Counted from the first letter of the stretch, positions 1-12,766 are shown. The stretch is DNA of 64,000 nucleotides from Patiria pectinifera (GCA_029964075.1 CM057141.1:1674001-1738000); one strand, 5' to 3'. A program made the numbers and translations. The notes: a model not told the origin generated them from the letters alone.

Positions 1-939
1 ATTTGAAATTGTTAGTTTTTTCCCGAATTGTTAGTAGTTTCGTAAGCGTATGATTCAAGGATCCGTTTGCCCTTTTCTTTTCTTCCTATCAATATGGTGT
101 TTTTTGTAAGGCGGCAGAACGCTATGCCCCAATCTATAACATATTAGCTCAAGTTGTCTTGTGACACTCATTCACATGGGCCATGTCTTGTCGACCATCA
201 ACCTGAAAAAATGGACTCTCCATGGCAAACTCTTGGTGGCGCACTGCATTGTGAATCGCCCGAATCGGTTGAAGGACATTTCATCCGTTTCATGTGTTAT
301 TATGAAACCAGTCAGTCAGTTGTTGGCATATGCTGCAAATAAGCCTCCACTTCTATCTCAGCACTTTAGAATCCAAATGCACTGTCATTTATTAATATCC
401 TGATGGATTAGATCATTACGCAGTCAAGCCAATGAGTATCGGCTACAGTATCCCACAGTGCCAATAAACAAACTACCCCTGGGACCTCTGCAACTCTTGC
501 ATTACCATGAGCGACCTGTTTCCTATCGCACATCATATCATTTTCTGAGCTACATGTATTTGAGCTGGTAACCCAAGGAGAAACTGTCCCATGCAAGCTG
601 TTGTTGTTCAGCCTGCAACTACACGTATTAAGCCCCCCACCGGAATTCCCACTCTATCGATGGCAACGTTGCGCTGCTCATTTGATTGTGACTATAGCTG
701 CCATGTTCTTTGATTTCCAACAATAAATTGGCTCTTCTTTATACCCGGGTAGAACTGATAGAGCTGGTAGGGGTATATTTTAATTGTTGTGTGGATTGGG
801 CCGTCCCAATACACAATAGCTAGATGTGCTGTTTGCACTGCTCACGATTTTGAGGAAGTTTTTTTTTTTTTCAGCTTTGGAGAGATTGGATTTTTATGAC
901 CAAACAATCACCAGCTCTCCACCGACTGACCCTTAATCT
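1..939. other. Non-coding, nothing recognised
   Basis: No gene or repeat family was recognised. A small imperfect hairpin (TTGTGTGGATTGGG against CCCAATACACAA) lies at about 787-817. Confidence 0.5.
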
Positions 940-1081
940 AGGCATGCAACTTTTCCTCGGATCTGCTGATTTCCTCGTTTTTTACTTCTCATGAATGCCA
1001 TTACAAATTGAAAAACACTGTACAAAGTCTTGTGTGGTTTGGAATTTCCTCGTGTTTTCTAAATTCCCAGTTGCATGCCTG
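940..1081. mobile_element. Short GGCATGCAACT element, copy 1
   Basis: A segment of about 140 bp bounded by AGGCATGCAACTTTTCC and CCCAGTTGCATGCCT (11-bp inverted repeats). It matches 6469-6624 almost throughout, including TGAATGCCATTACAAATTG and CACTGTACAAAGTCTTGTG. Confidence 0.75.
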
Positions 1082-2582
1082 TTAATCATGTCTTTAAACA
1101 CAGCTACCGTACTATACGTGTTGGGGTTAAAATAATGTAAAGATTGTACATGGCATTGGTTACTGTATATCCATGTGTGGGTATATCCTCATCTAGTACA
1201 GACAGTCGTGTTTTACTATACTCTCGAGGACAATGCTTTGTGTTTCCCTTTGTCCCTGTAATATATCACTCTCCCATAGACTAAGCACACAAACTTACTA
1301 CAGAGGACCCAACTCCCGAGGACTAAAAGGATCTGTTGTTCTCCCTTTGTGTGTCAGTCCTCGGGGGTTATGTAGAACACGTACATTTATACAAGACAGC
1401 AGATCAAAACATGTTACACATCTTGATTGTCGAACTCTGTGAGGATGACACTCATACATAGCCTGCCATGTACATGTACTGCGCCATATACCGATACATG
1501 AACCGGTATGTATACGTGTACATTGACCAGCTGTCATTACAATCAAATGAACTCTTTTGACTGCAGAATCAATTGCCTTAATTAGAGGGAAAGAAAATGC
1601 ATAATCAACAATAAGGCCATACAGTATATGGGTCATCGTCATACCGTGTACATGTGCACATTGTACATGCACCGTACATTTGATTTGTTGTGCAGGTGGT
1701 CGGACATAAAAAGAGTGAAAAGCATGTACAATGTACGCAAATATATGTAGTTCACATTGAATCTTTTTTCTTGTCCTACTCCTTGGAATATGGGACAAGA
1801 GATCAAAATGAATACGTTGCAACAAATTTGCCAGAAATGTACTTTTGAGCAGGTATCCCAATTCAATGTACATGTAGATTACTTAAATATTCATCAGATC
1901 TTTCTCTAGCCTAGTTCTTTTGTTTATCCTGTGCCACCGCTTTTTCATCCGTTTTCATCATGTCTGCCCCTCCAACACCCCTAGAGACTCCCAAGCAATT
2001 TCTCCAGTCCTCAGCCTCCAGTTTGACAAATACATTCATCAGATCAGACCAACAGAGCAAAGGGGCCCAGTAGCTGGGGGCTCTTGTTAATCATTTGCCT
2101 GGGTTCCCAGACGGCCCGATGAGGTGAAATCTTTTGCGATTATTTAAGCCATCGTCCGCAATAACAGTGCTATCAATCAGGCCACGAGGCTGTTTGCATC
2201 AGGCTGTGTCTTCGTATCCCTCGTTGCAACCGTGCAGCTTTCACCAAGCATGGCTGACGCCTTCAATGTGACTCTGTAAAGTCTGTCTCTTGAATATTTC
2301 ATTTGTTGCATGAAAAATGGAAGGATTCGCCAAGCCTGTATCTATAGGCTTGAAGACTCTGGATAGAACATGATTAATGTTTTTACTTTGAATATCCTGG
2401 AGCAGTGGAAACAGGAGACTTGTTTTTGGCAAAGATTAGGATTGACAGTTGTGGATCATGCAGGTAATGAGGATCCAAAGATTGGAAGCCATAATTGATA
2501 CCCCCTGCAGTTGGACTCCAACTTCAAGCAGGACTTAAGCTCTTATGCAATGATCTTCAGTGGAAAAAAAAACATGTTCTTA
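1082..2582. other. Non-coding, rich in TACATGTA words
   Basis: It contains many TACATGTA/GTACATGT palindromes and a hairpin with arms CCCGAGGACT (about 1316) and AGTCCTCGGG (about 1358). Open frames here are short and show no splice structure. Confidence 0.5.
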
Positions 2583-2956
2583 GGCCAAAAAACAAAGTCT
2601 CCGGGTTTCTGGTATGGAGCTTGCGCAAAAAGTGGTGCGGCGACGCGGCTTTTTTTTTTTTTTTCTACCTGATTTTTTTGCTTCAAATGTCGGCTGATGA
2701 CTGCAAAATGGTGCGCGACTAAACTTAGTGCAAATATATGGGAGTCCAGAGAGGCCACATAAAGCTTATTCTCGACCATAACCCAATCTAAAAACACGTT
2801 AAAATTGTGCAGCAGCAGGATTCCAGTAAAACCAGTGAGTTTGGTGGTTTTGAGACATCATCTTTCATTGAAAAAAAACCTTTTTCATTTTGCCGACGCG
2901 CATGGCTACGGCGACGCGCGCGCATACCAGAAACTGGAGACTTATTTTTTTTGGCC
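2583..2956 (-). mobile_element. PIF/Harbinger-like MITE family C, copy 1
   Basis: The element begins GGCCAAAAAACAAAGTCTCC and ends with the complementary GGAGACTTA...TTGGCC. It is flanked by TTA on both sides (2580-2582 and 2957-2959), which fits a 3-bp TTA duplication. The subterminal repeat GTCTCCGG(G)TTTCTGGTAT occurs at both ends, and CpG-rich GCGACGCG words sit inside each terminus. Three copies occur in the window. It has no coding capacity. Confidence 0.8.
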
Positions 2957-3102
2957 TTAGGAACTTGGCGTTACAATCCAGCAAGACAGATGTTCAGTTT
3001 ACATGTACACTGTACACTGGAATCAGAGAGAATTCTTGACTTCTAAATTAAAACTACTCAATGTGAAATCAGAAACTGTGTTTGTGTAATACTATACGTG
3101 TA

Positions 3103-3482
3103 CAGTGGAACGCCGCTGTAACAAAAATCACGGGATGATCCACAGAGATTGTTTGTAATAGCGATCGTTCGCCATAGCGATTTTATGCTGCCATTGCTCC
3201 GATACTCACTTTTCAATAAATGGTGCCTTTAGCAGAACCTCAGCCTGCACGCCATGGTAGTTACTGATTACTTTGAAGATGTGCCGACTATTGAATAATG
3301 TAATTACACCGTTATTCAGCTTACTACCTACAGCAATGGGTGGCTTTCCCCTTCCATTCCTTGGGGAAATAATAGCCACTTGTTACTCTTCTATTGATAT
3401 TTTTCAACAACAATGTTCGGTATGTTTTGTACACAAAAATCGGGAGCCAAGGACGATATATTCGGTATAGCAATGTCCACTG
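3103..3482. mobile_element. Pogo/Tigger-type MITE
   Basis: It begins TACAGTGGAACGCCGCTGTA and ends GCAATGTCCACTGTA, so the termini pair around CAGTGGA. The sequence just inside (GTAATAGCGATCGTTCGCC) resembles the TATA-of-CGA words seen in pogo-like elements. No transposase frame remains. Confidence 0.5.
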
Positions 3483-6208
3483 TATCTGTAAATTGTTATA
3501 ATAGGGACCATGAGAAGCAGTCATGTACAGGACACGTATGTAACTTGGAAAGAATTGCCTATTAAATCACCATTTTGAGGGATAATTTCACCAGACATTC
3601 ATACATTTCAATATTTTGGTGTGATCTACATGTACACGTATCCGTTCCGTTCACAAGTACCCCCTCACCGGCAAAGAGAGTACAGTTGGGGGTGACCGAC
3701 CGACGCCATCTTGCCTGACTGCAATTTTGCCGCGACGCGCGGCCGTACCATGTACCACTGCGTGTGCATACATGTAGTACAAATCCCTTGGTGTACGTGC
3801 GTCACACACAAGCAACAGTGCACATCAACCAGCTAAATGTCCCGCCCATGGGTAGTCGTTGCTAGGTAAAAGGGCGCCCTCTTTCGATGGCGCACGGAGC
3901 CCATACATGTATATTGCAGATAGCGTGCCTGATGAAATACATAAATTTGGTGTTTCAATTAATAGGCGACTTTTCCCGAAACGCATAAGTGTCCTGTAGG
4001 CGTGCACACCATTCCTAATAATCCATATATTGTGGCACGTCTGCATTTACAATTACAGCCATGTCCTCAGAGTATAATTGAGAACCTCCTTTGACAGTTA
4101 ATGAGTATCCTAGTATCCATACATTACATGCAGTTACTGAATACAGAACACAAGTTACTGGTATACTGGTATCTGGGGGTAATTTGACGCTGGCTTACGT
4201 AGCTATACCGGTACCTTTTTATGACAAGTTTAAAGATTTTTTTAAAAAGCTTCTGCTCCAGCAGAATGCACCAGTACCATGTATGTCATTGTTCAAACAC
4301 CGGTATGTTCAAAAAAATAAAATTCATGTAGTAGTGGTCGTCATGAAAGAAACCAATTTAAGCTTTGAGATGGTACATGTAGGTTAAAACGCAGCCATAA
4401 TCTACCCACTTCGTACATATGTAATTCAGTCTCTTGCATAATTCAGCAATTTTGCTAAAAACAGGAGTTTTTTATCCTACTGGAGAGGAGAATTTAAATT
4501 TTGGAGGGAACTATGATGTTGTCAGCAAAATTTAAAATAGTGACAAAGATATAGTGAGTCAATATGCTACCTTTGGCATGCATAAATGTACAACGCTTCG
4601 GGTGAGCCTTATTGTTGACAGAAACAGCTCATATGAAATGACTTTGCCACAAGGTATGACGGGATGTCTTTTAGATATTGGTTGATGACCTTTTAATTGT
4701 AAAGACCGTACTATGCCTGCACAGAAAGTCCTTTCATGTATCGTTTCAAAAAAAAATGCCTGTTAGAATATGCATAGAGCAAGGAACATTGGAAGAACAT
4801 AGCACAACTGTATCTTTCTTTGATTTGTCAAGTTTGCTTCTTCACCGTGTGGATTTGAAGAAAAGTCGAGTTTGTTTTAAAAGCCTGTAAGGGTTTGTCA
4901 TAAAGGTCTTTATTCCCTGTTCTAACATCATTGTCCTTGGGAGGAGAGTCTGTCTTTCAAGTATATGTACATAAAAACTTTGACAAGAAGACAGACAACT
5001 TTGACAGTACAGAAGATAGAAAAAAAGAAAGCTTACATATCCACATGGCAACAAAAGCTGAACGCTGTTTGATAACGATGTACTGTACTGTCCATGCCAT
5101 TTTCAAATTCAATCTGAAAACATATGTTGTTTTCAATTCCTTTGATTCTATGATTACAAATTGCATTCATTTTTTAATAAATATAAATGAATGAATTATA
5201 TCTATTTCATAAATTTTGAATTGATGTTTGTGGCCCAGGGTGTCTGGTTCCTGCCTAAATCAGAATCGATAATGTAGGGACTGGGAACCAGTCTACTCAC
5301 AGGGCAGAAATAAAAATACAAAACCTTTTTTTACAGAGGATTACAGATTCCCAACATAGAAAAACGGAGTTTCTTTTCCGTTTGAAAGTTTGTTAGGAGA
5401 ATAAAAGTTCAATCTGTTGAAGATCACTTACAGAAGATCTTTAAGTCATTAAGGATTTTGGCTACGCATAAATTACATGTATGCTGAGATATCTGGAGCC
5501 TTCAACTACTGTTTTGCACTTCTGCGATGTAATTCAATGAATGTTTGGGCAAAGCTGTGTGTTTATTTTTAGAAAGTTTCCAAATTCTGCATGCATGAAT
5601 TATCAAGGAAGATTTGATTGAAAACTTTACTGTTAGTTTCATGACAACACAGAGTGATTGATTTGTACCGTACATACTCTCTGACTGTACATGTGGGTAG
5701 GCATTACATTCACTGTGTGGACTTCCGAACAAAAGAGGTCCACATAAACCAGGTAGAGGAGACGTTGTGTGGACGTGGGCAAGTCCATACACTGTTTCCC
5801 CATTTTTAGAAAACAGGTTTAGAGGCATTTTTGGGTTAGGTTTATCCGTGGCAAAATGAAGAGAAACACTAAGGGGATCATAGAAAAAAATGGGTTGAAA
5901 GAGTTTTCACAGTTTGAGAAAAATGAGTTTTTTTGCTGGTTTTTCTTAACTACACGAAACCAAGTGAATGTCCACACTTGGTATGTAACGTAAACATGTG
6001 CGCACATGTACGTGTACATGTATGTAGTGGATAGTGAGGCGTGTCTCATATGCCATTGGATGTGCTAAGCATATGTACATGTACTTGCAGAAAAACCTCT
6101 TCAAATCATGCATTTTTCGTCCAGTTCGATGTTCTATTTGAACTTGGTTGTCTTCGAATTTTGTTCAAAAGTGCAATGGCATGTACATATATATGTACAT
6201 GTATGTAG
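3483..6208. other. Non-coding, nothing recognised beyond TACATGTA words
   Basis: Short open frames only. CpG-rich patches occur at 3690-3750. The part at 5690-5800 has repeated GTGTGGAC and GTCCACA words in both orientations, possibly a decayed inverted-repeat element. Confidence 0.45.
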
Positions 6209-6460
6209 GTGCAGCTAGGCAATTCCACGGTTACTCACGTTACATTTTTGATGTGCTTTTGAGTTTCCTTGGGCTGTAATTACCTTACTGAAAAAGTTTA
6301 ATAACTGTTTTCCCCATGGTAGATAGAGTAGACCTAGACCTACCTAAGTACCAAAGATGACATCCCGAAAAATGTGTTATGTATGATAAACAAGACGCAC
6401 AAAATCGGTTACTCACGTTACGAAAAAGTAACCTGAGTAACCGTGGAATTGCCCAGCTGC
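6209..6460. mobile_element. MITE with 33-bp terminal inverted repeats
   Basis: Left end GCAGCTAGGCAATTCCACGG followed by TTACTCACGTTAC; right end GTAACCTGAGTAACCG followed by TGGAATTGCCCAGCTGC. The arms pair over about 33 bp with two or three mismatches. There is an additional internal copy of GGTTACTCACGTTAC at about 6409-6423. It has no coding potential. Confidence 0.75.
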
Positions 6461-6468
6461 TGTTTTTC

Positions 6469-6624
6469 AGGCATGCAACTTTTCCTCGGATCCGCTGATT
6501 TCCTCCTTTTCTCATGTTTTCCTCCTTTTCTCATGAATGCCATTACAAATTGAAAAACACTGTACAAAGTCTTGTGTGCTTTCAAATTTTCCTCGTTTTT
6601 TTCTAAATTACCAGTTGCATGCCT
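6469..6624. mobile_element. Short GGCATGCAACT element, copy 2
   Basis: Same termini and interior as the 940 copy, with a small tandem duplication of TTTCCTCCTTTTCTCATG. It lies immediately after the 6209-6460 element. Confidence 0.75.
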
Positions 6625-6701
6625 GGTTTTTGTGTGGATGCAAAGACTGTTTTAGTTTTGTACATGTACAATGTAGTATGTTGAATTTTTTTTTTATTGA
6701 G

Positions 6702-6838
6702 CCTCACTAACGATCTTTCTGACATGCACCGAACCCTTCTCATTTATGAAGCACTTGCATACCTAAATGGCATGATTGGTGATGTATTGGAGACACAATC
6801 AGCTGTGACAGCGTCCAACCTACCATCCCAACTTCAAA
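6702..6838 (+). CDS. Possible upstream exon or orphan coding fragment
   Basis: After a T-rich tract ending TTTATTGAG there is an open segment reading LTNDLSDMHRTLLIYEAL and continuing AYLNGMIGDVLETQSAVTAS to NLPSQLQ, before a TAA a little further on. Its phase (ending with one spare base) would fit the exon at 13969 and would complete a Ser codon. The donor, CAAA|GTGTAG, is weak. I recognise no family. It may be a remnant of a mobile-element protein or a chance open frame. Confidence 0.22.
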
Positions 6839-7174
6839 GTGTAGTGACTTGCCTTGCAATATAAGGGCTATCAATTTGTGCCTGCATGTTCCACAATGAC
6901 CATTTAAGAGTCCTAGCCATCATTTTTCATCTGAAGTCGTTTTGTCCTTGATCCTGTAAAGGTTTTTGCCCCTGAAACAAATCACTTGTGATTGATTTAC
7001 GGTGTCACAGTACTCAGTATTTTATTTTGGGAGCAGAAACGTTTCTACATTTTCAGGGATGCTACAAATTAACTGCTGAGTGCAAACCATCGCGAGCAGT
7101 GTTCTGCCTACAGTTTGGCTTACAGCAAATGTGTGCGTTAGCTGCATGAATTTTGTCAGAGGTCAACGATGTGT

Positions 7175-7400
7175 TAACCCTAACCTGCCAAAATCCATCA
7201 AAATCCATTCCCCCATCTTGGGGATTTTGGCAGGCAAGCCACGAGTACCAAGTCCATCAAAATCCACCTATAGTAGTGGTGGTCTTGTGGTGGATTTCAG
7301 TGGATTTGGTCCGCTAAAGCATTATGTGAAGCAGGGTCAGTGATGGATTTTGGCGGACTTGGTCCAGTACTTAGTAAAAGACTCTAGGGAGTTAGGGTTT
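7175..7400. repeat. Inverted-repeat element built from AAATCCA words
   Basis: It is bounded by TAACCCTAACC and GTTAGGGTT. Inside, AGTACCAAGTCCATCAAAAT is answered by the complementary TTTTGGCGGACTTGGTCCAGTAC, and GGATTT/AAATCC words recur. It is probably a decayed foldback element. The telomere-like ends are only 10 bp. Confidence 0.45.
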
Positions 7401-7849
7401 ACTTTTGCTTAGGACAAAAATATGGCATGGCATACATGTACCTGTTGGCAATAGTGGTCCCTTTTTTTCTGTTTAAATTGTTCTAAGCCTTCCTTCTCTG
7501 GCTGGCAATTTCAACAAGGCCAGCCCAGCAGTCAAAATAAAACAATTGACTGTTTGTAACCCTTGAGTGTCCCTGCCTTCAAAGAGCAGGACTGACCTGC
7601 TGTGATTGTTATGATATGGCTATTGCTTTGACTGTAGGAGATTAATAAGCCAGCTGTGGGTACCAGTTGCCTGCTTTTGTCGGTTGATGGAATTTGACTG
7701 TCACAGTGCTTGCTTGAAATATGATCTGACTGTTGGTGACTAGCCTGATTAAACAAAAGGGGGGTTAATGGGTGCATTTGTTCATTTTGTTTGGAAGCTT
7801 GCACATAATAAATGTATACTAGTACATATATATTGTGAACAGATTTAGT

Positions 7850-8246
7850 GGGGTGCTGTGGTCCATTGGTTACGGAGTTCGACTCATGTGCCGTGGTACA
7901 GTACATGGGTTCGAATCCTGGCTGTGGGAACATGGTGCTTGTGCTCTTGAGCAAGGCACTTTACCATTATTGCTTCATCCTTCGGATGGGACGTAAAGCT
8001 GTAGGTCCCGTGTGTTGTGTAATGCATGTTAAAGAACCCAGTTACACTTATCGCTAAGAGAAGGGGTTTGCCCCAGTGTTTCTGGCAGTGGCTGCAATAT
8101 GCGCCGCAGCGCCTTGTAAACTCATAAACTTGATTTACCTTTCTTTAATTAATGAAAGACATAATCTCCAGCGCCTTGAGTACCTACTTGTTGGTAGATA
8201 CGTGCGCTATATAAGACTCCATTATTATTATTATTATTATTATTAT
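7850..8246 (+). mobile_element. tRNA-derived SINE family 1, copy 1
   Basis: The head GGGGTGCTGTGGTCCATTGG has a box-A-like segment, and GGGTTCGAATCCTG is a perfect box B. The body contains CTTGAGCAAGGCACTTTACC, CTTCGGATGGGACGTAAAGC and AAGAACCCAG. The tail GCGCTATATAAGACTCC runs into (ATT)n. Copies lie at 20524 and 27514. This copy lacks about 36 bp (TTATAAGGTGCTACA...CTCAT) present in the other two. Confidence 0.9.
8222..8246. repeat. (ATT)n microsatellite
   Basis: Eight ATT units forming the 3' tail of the SINE at 7850. Confidence 0.9.
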
Positions 8247-8798
8247 AACAGATAATCAAAAATGCATGGTCATCATTTCCATTCTTGAAACAAAAAGGAA
8301 CTTGGGACCTGATGCAGTCTCTCATGGTGACGTACGGTAGTTCCAAAGAATCGGTAACTTATCTCTTGAAAAACGATGATGTGGGAAATTTCCTCCCAGC
8401 GAAATAAGTTCCCATGTTCTCGGTCGATGCAGCACAAAGCAGAGTAAACATGCATTTCCCTCGAAGCTTGCACTTGAACGGACATTCAGCAAATAAAAGC
8501 CAGGCCCGGTATGTACAAGATTGGATTTCCTCTTCGCTGCGATGGGAGATGTTTGGTATGAAATAGATGTAAGTGCATCTAAGGTTTCCCCCACTCCCTC
8601 ACTCCTCAAAATGGTTTGGTGCATATATAATGAGAACCCTTGTGAATGTGATTCAGCAATTGTGCTCATATGTTGGTGCTTGTCTGTCAAACTGCATGGG
8701 CCCAGTTTCTTGGAGATATGTAGCGTAAAAAACATGAGAACCAGTCAGTTAAGGCCCTGTCACACTGTCACGCATGGCGCTCATATTGCGTTGTTGAA

Positions 8799-9300
8799 AT
8801 TCTTAAAGAGGTTGTGGAATGCTCGAAGACATTTCCGTCATTTTTCGGGTATATGTAGCCTAAGGTGTGATGAAATAAAAACGACTATTGTTTCTGTCAT
8901 GAAATGAGTACAAAAGGTACTTTTGAGAGCTGTTTTTCAAGTCCTGTCATGCCTGTTTCGACCCGAACGTGCAATTTGTGTAAAAGTCGTCGTTGCGGGC
9001 AGCAAACAAAACACAGTAAATCGTGACGTAATAAACAGGACTCCCGATGCAGAGTAGCATAAACGAGTCCTGTTTATTACGTCACGATTTACTGTGTTTT
9101 GTTTGCTGCCCGCAACGACGACTTTTACACAAATTGCACGTTCGGGTCGAAACAGGACCTGAAAAATAGCTCTCAAAAGTACCCTTTGTACTCATTTCAT
9201 GACAGAAACAATAGTCGTTTTTATTTCATCACACCTTAGGCTACATATACCCGAAAAATGACGGAAATGTCTTCGAGCATTCCACAACCTCTTTAAGAAT
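8799..9300. mobile_element. 500-bp near-perfect palindrome (foldback element)
   Basis: The left arm (8799 to about 9042) and right arm (about 9065-9300) are reverse complements over some 240 bp with few mismatches, around a loop of about 22 bp. The termini are ATTCTTAAAGAGGTTGTGG and its complement. There is no coding potential; frames in it mirror each other. It is best explained as a foldback/MITE-type DNA element. It may sit in another repeat, since GGCCCTGTCACACTGTCACG precedes it. Confidence 0.85.
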
Positions 9301-10343
9301 GTAGTGAAACGCCATGAAGATGCAGGATTCATGGCACCAGTGGCTTGCATCAAGCCATCCATCAGAGATAATGATACATCTCTGTGAAGTCTAGGAGGTC
9401 CATGTGGCGTTCTATAGCGTCCTTGCGGCGTTCTCTAGGAGTTCCATTGAAGACCGATTAGAAGTCTGCGCGGCGTCCTCGGCGTCCTCGTACAACCGTG
9501 CTTATTTGCTCCAGAAACCTGACTGCACACAAAGAAAGTCTTGTTCCCCTTGATTATCACATGCTGCCATGGTTGCTAGGATATGGCTCGATAAGATTAC
9601 CAATACATTCACAAATATTCACCCCTTGGGACTGTATGATATTTTGGGTTGTATCAATTCGTCTGCTAACTTCATTCCGCTCAATTAACATTGTGGGTGA
9701 TTTTTTATCATATTTTTTTTACGGTTGATGTGCATTGACATGTACATGTATGCATATCTGTTTGCCAAATGTTAACAGACGTATTCTCTTTACTCTGAAT
9801 CATTAATTTCATTGACAATGGTTATTTGAAGACAGATATTGAACATTGAAACTCCCTGATATTTTGGTACTCGGTACTTGTGTAATTGTTTGCCTTTATC
9901 TTATCAACATTAAAGGACGAACCTCCCCCTTTCCCAAGGCCCCTCCCCCTTAAGAGGGTATACATACACCAACCTGAACTTATATTGGCATTGGTCTATC
10001 TCATATTGGCATTGGTCTAGTTAAATTACAAAGTATGTCGATCTGGTATACAAGGTCTAGAAATATTTAGGATTCTGATTCGTAGTAATTCAAACCAATA
10101 CTAGCGGAATAGTTCATTAAAAAACTTGAATCAACAACACATACATGTATGTATATCCCCTCAACACAATATTTCCCAGTTAGTCAATCATTCAGTAAAT
10201 GAACTTAAAAACCAAATCATGTAAAGAAAAGAGCAACATTTGGGGAGACTGGCAATGTTTTTTAGAAGACAGAAGAAGAACACGTTTATGACTCATGATG
10301 CTAGTACTGCAATGCTTTTTCCAGCTGGAAATAATACGTACAT
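9301..10343. other. Non-coding, nothing recognised
   Basis: It starts with GGCGTTCT/GGCGTCCT words (9410-9490) that may belong to the repeat into which the 8799-9300 palindrome inserted. The remainder is AT-rich without a supported gene. Confidence 0.4.
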
Positions 10344-10862
10344 AAAGGGAAGATACAACATTTGCAAACATCAAAAAATGAAATGATCAAATTATCACGA
10401 AATACCTTACTGGATTGTTAGGGAATGACAGTTTAAAGCATCCTGTAAAATCGTGGCTCCTGGTGTGCTGACATTTTCAAGAAAATCTGTATTTTTCCAA
10501 CGCTGGTCGGCCGACCAGCGTTGGAGAAAACTGGATTGGAAAAAGTGCTCCTCATTTTTCATATTTAGTTCATCTGCATTTTCTTTGCAATTGATTACAC
10601 ACCTGTGAAGAGGTACAAGCCTGATAGACTGATTCTCTGATCTTACAATTCCCCAAAGTCCATAGATTGCTCCGTTTCATCTTAAGTGGGGTCAGGGAAC
10701 CAGACTGCAAGAACATGGTTGGTTTTCTTGGATTTCCCAGCATCTACGAATCCAAAGCATGAAACAAGTCAGTGTAACAATATTTGCTATGACATACTAA
10801 TTCTCCAAATCCATTTATTTCTGAAAATTGCAACAAAAGCAGATGTTGTACATTCCCTATTA
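10344..10862 (+). mobile_element. Non-autonomous DNA transposon (MITE) family A with palindromic core, copy 1
   Basis: The element is about 0.52 kb. It has terminal inverted repeats AAGGGAAGATACAACATTTG on the left and the complement of AGGGAATGTACAACATCTGC on the right, and a perfect 28-bp palindrome at 10497-10524 with left arm CCAACGCTGGTCGG. Copies lie at 12260-12766 (inverted) and 16733-17262. It has no coding capacity. Ends in TTAAAGGG/CCCTTTAA suggest TA or TTAA target duplication; the superfamily is unassigned. Confidence 0.85.
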
Positions 10863-12259
10863 ATAGAAGTCGGCTCGTCTTAGACCTATCCTTTTACACT
10901 GCCTTCTCTGCTGGTATCAATTCTAATTACACTTGCACGTGCATGCTTATTCAAGTATTCCAAACCTACATGCACATATGTTACACAATGAACAAGTACC
11001 TACAATGTACATGTACGTACGTATACGTACTCTTGCTTCCCAAATAGAAGTCGTACAAAGGAACAATCCGATAGCCGCTAAATAATATGACTGTGAATAA
11101 CCAGTTTTTAAAACCTTTTTCACAACCTCTTTGTTTTACAACCCCTTTGCCGTAATGTACATGTACAATGTTCATTGAGCTGTCATCTTGGTACATGTAC
11201 ATGTATATCCTCCCGATAATGACATAAATGCACATTTTGTGGTCGTGTTCAAGCTGATGATGACACTCTGCCATGAGATCGTGTGACCCTTTATAATTAT
11301 CACACGACTCTCTCAAAGTTTGTCATGTCTTATAGGACAAACAAATTAAAGCATCAGTTTTCAGTCAAATTTTATATTGAAGCAAATTTTGTGTGTGTAA
11401 TAGCAAATGTCATAGTGAGGCTGCTTTTGCTGATGTCACGCAACTTGCTTTGCTTTCATTCTGTGTGTACATTATGACATAACCACCATACATTTTTTGT
11501 GCAAAATTGTTATGACTTACTTTGAGAACTTAGCGAAAAAAATATTTTCTGTTATGTTTTTGAAACAGTAATCAGAGTAAGACTTTCAGTAGATGCATCA
11601 AATATTTTCAACAACTAGCGGGCGCTAGCTGGGTGGAGTCTATACTAATGTTTACATTGACCTCAATTTGCATGTTGACCTCAAGTGGGCGTGGTAAACC
11701 TTGGTGAAGCAATTTCGCCACATATTTCATCATGAACATTATGGCATGCATAAGAGCAATACGTGTTGGAGTGTTTTCATAGAGATGATGTTGTAATATT
11801 TCACTATTCAAAGTCTGAAAGAAACAAATTTGCCAAAAAAGCAAAACAAAACAAATAAATCCTTTTTTTTCACGTGCAAACGGTGACTTCAGAGGACAGT
11901 GAAATCCAAGCATTATACCATTTTAGGACCTGCATACAATTATAGCCAAACCTCTTCATAAACCAGTGCATTCTGTGCTTGCGCACAGTCTTTAGGCCTT
12001 TTACAAAAAACGTGACACATAGACATCAGACAGACAGACAGACATCAGACAGACGGTGTAGGATCTTTTCAAATTTCATGCAGGATGTTTTTACTTCGAC
12101 CTGACAATATATTGTCCAAAACATGCATGGGTTACTTCATGCATGAGCTAGTTTCAGATTACCATGATTACACACAAGCACGTATGTCACGTATTTGTAA
12201 TGTATGTACTCTCAAGAGAGCGATGGCACAGTGCTACTGCTGTGCAAAACACTCCCCAT
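10863..12259. other. Non-coding spacer between inverted MITE copies
   Basis: TACATGTAC/GTACGTAC clusters at 11000-11035 and 11155-11205. No gene supported. Confidence 0.45.
12023..12055. repeat. (CAGA)n-type microsatellite
   Basis: CATCAGACAGACAGACAGAC followed by ATCAGACAGACGG; short imperfect tetranucleotide run. Confidence 0.8.
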
Positions 12260-12766
12260 TAAAGGGAATGTACATCATTTGCCTTTGTTGCAATTCACAG
12301 AAATAAATGGATTTGGATGATTAGTATGTAATAGTAAATATTGTTACACTGACTCGTTTCACGTTTTGGGTTCGTAGATGCCGGAAAACCCAAGAAAACC
12401 AATCACTTTCTTGTAGTCTTAAAGATGAAACGGAGCAATTTATAGACTTTGGGGAATTGTAAGGTCAGAGTATCAGTCTAGCAGGCTTGTACTCCTTCAC
12501 AGGTGTGTAATCAATTGCAAACAAAATGCGGAATAAATAAATTTGACAAATTAGGAGCAGTTTTTGAAAAAAAAGCCAGTTTTCTCCAACGCTGGTCGGC
12601 CGACCAGCGTTGGAAAAATACATTTTTTCTTTAAAATGTCAGCACACCAGCAGCTACGATTTTACAGGGTGCTTTAGACTGTCATTCCCTAACAATCCAG
12701 TAAGTTATTTCGTGATAATGTGATCATTTAGTTTTTTGATGTTTGCAAATGTTGTATCTTCCTTTA
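12260..12766 (-). mobile_element. MITE family A, copy 2 (inverted)
   Basis: This is the same element as at 10344 in opposite orientation, starting TTAAAGGGAATGTACATC and ending GTTGTATCTTCCTTTAA. Its core palindrome at 12586-12613 has the same arms as copy 1. With copy 1 it forms an inverted pair about 1.4 kb apart. It overlaps a few short open frames that are shadows. Confidence 0.85.

Noticed and set aside
8937-9176. 79-residue minus-strand open frame
   Set aside because: It spans the centre of the large palindrome and is a shadow of the inverted arms.
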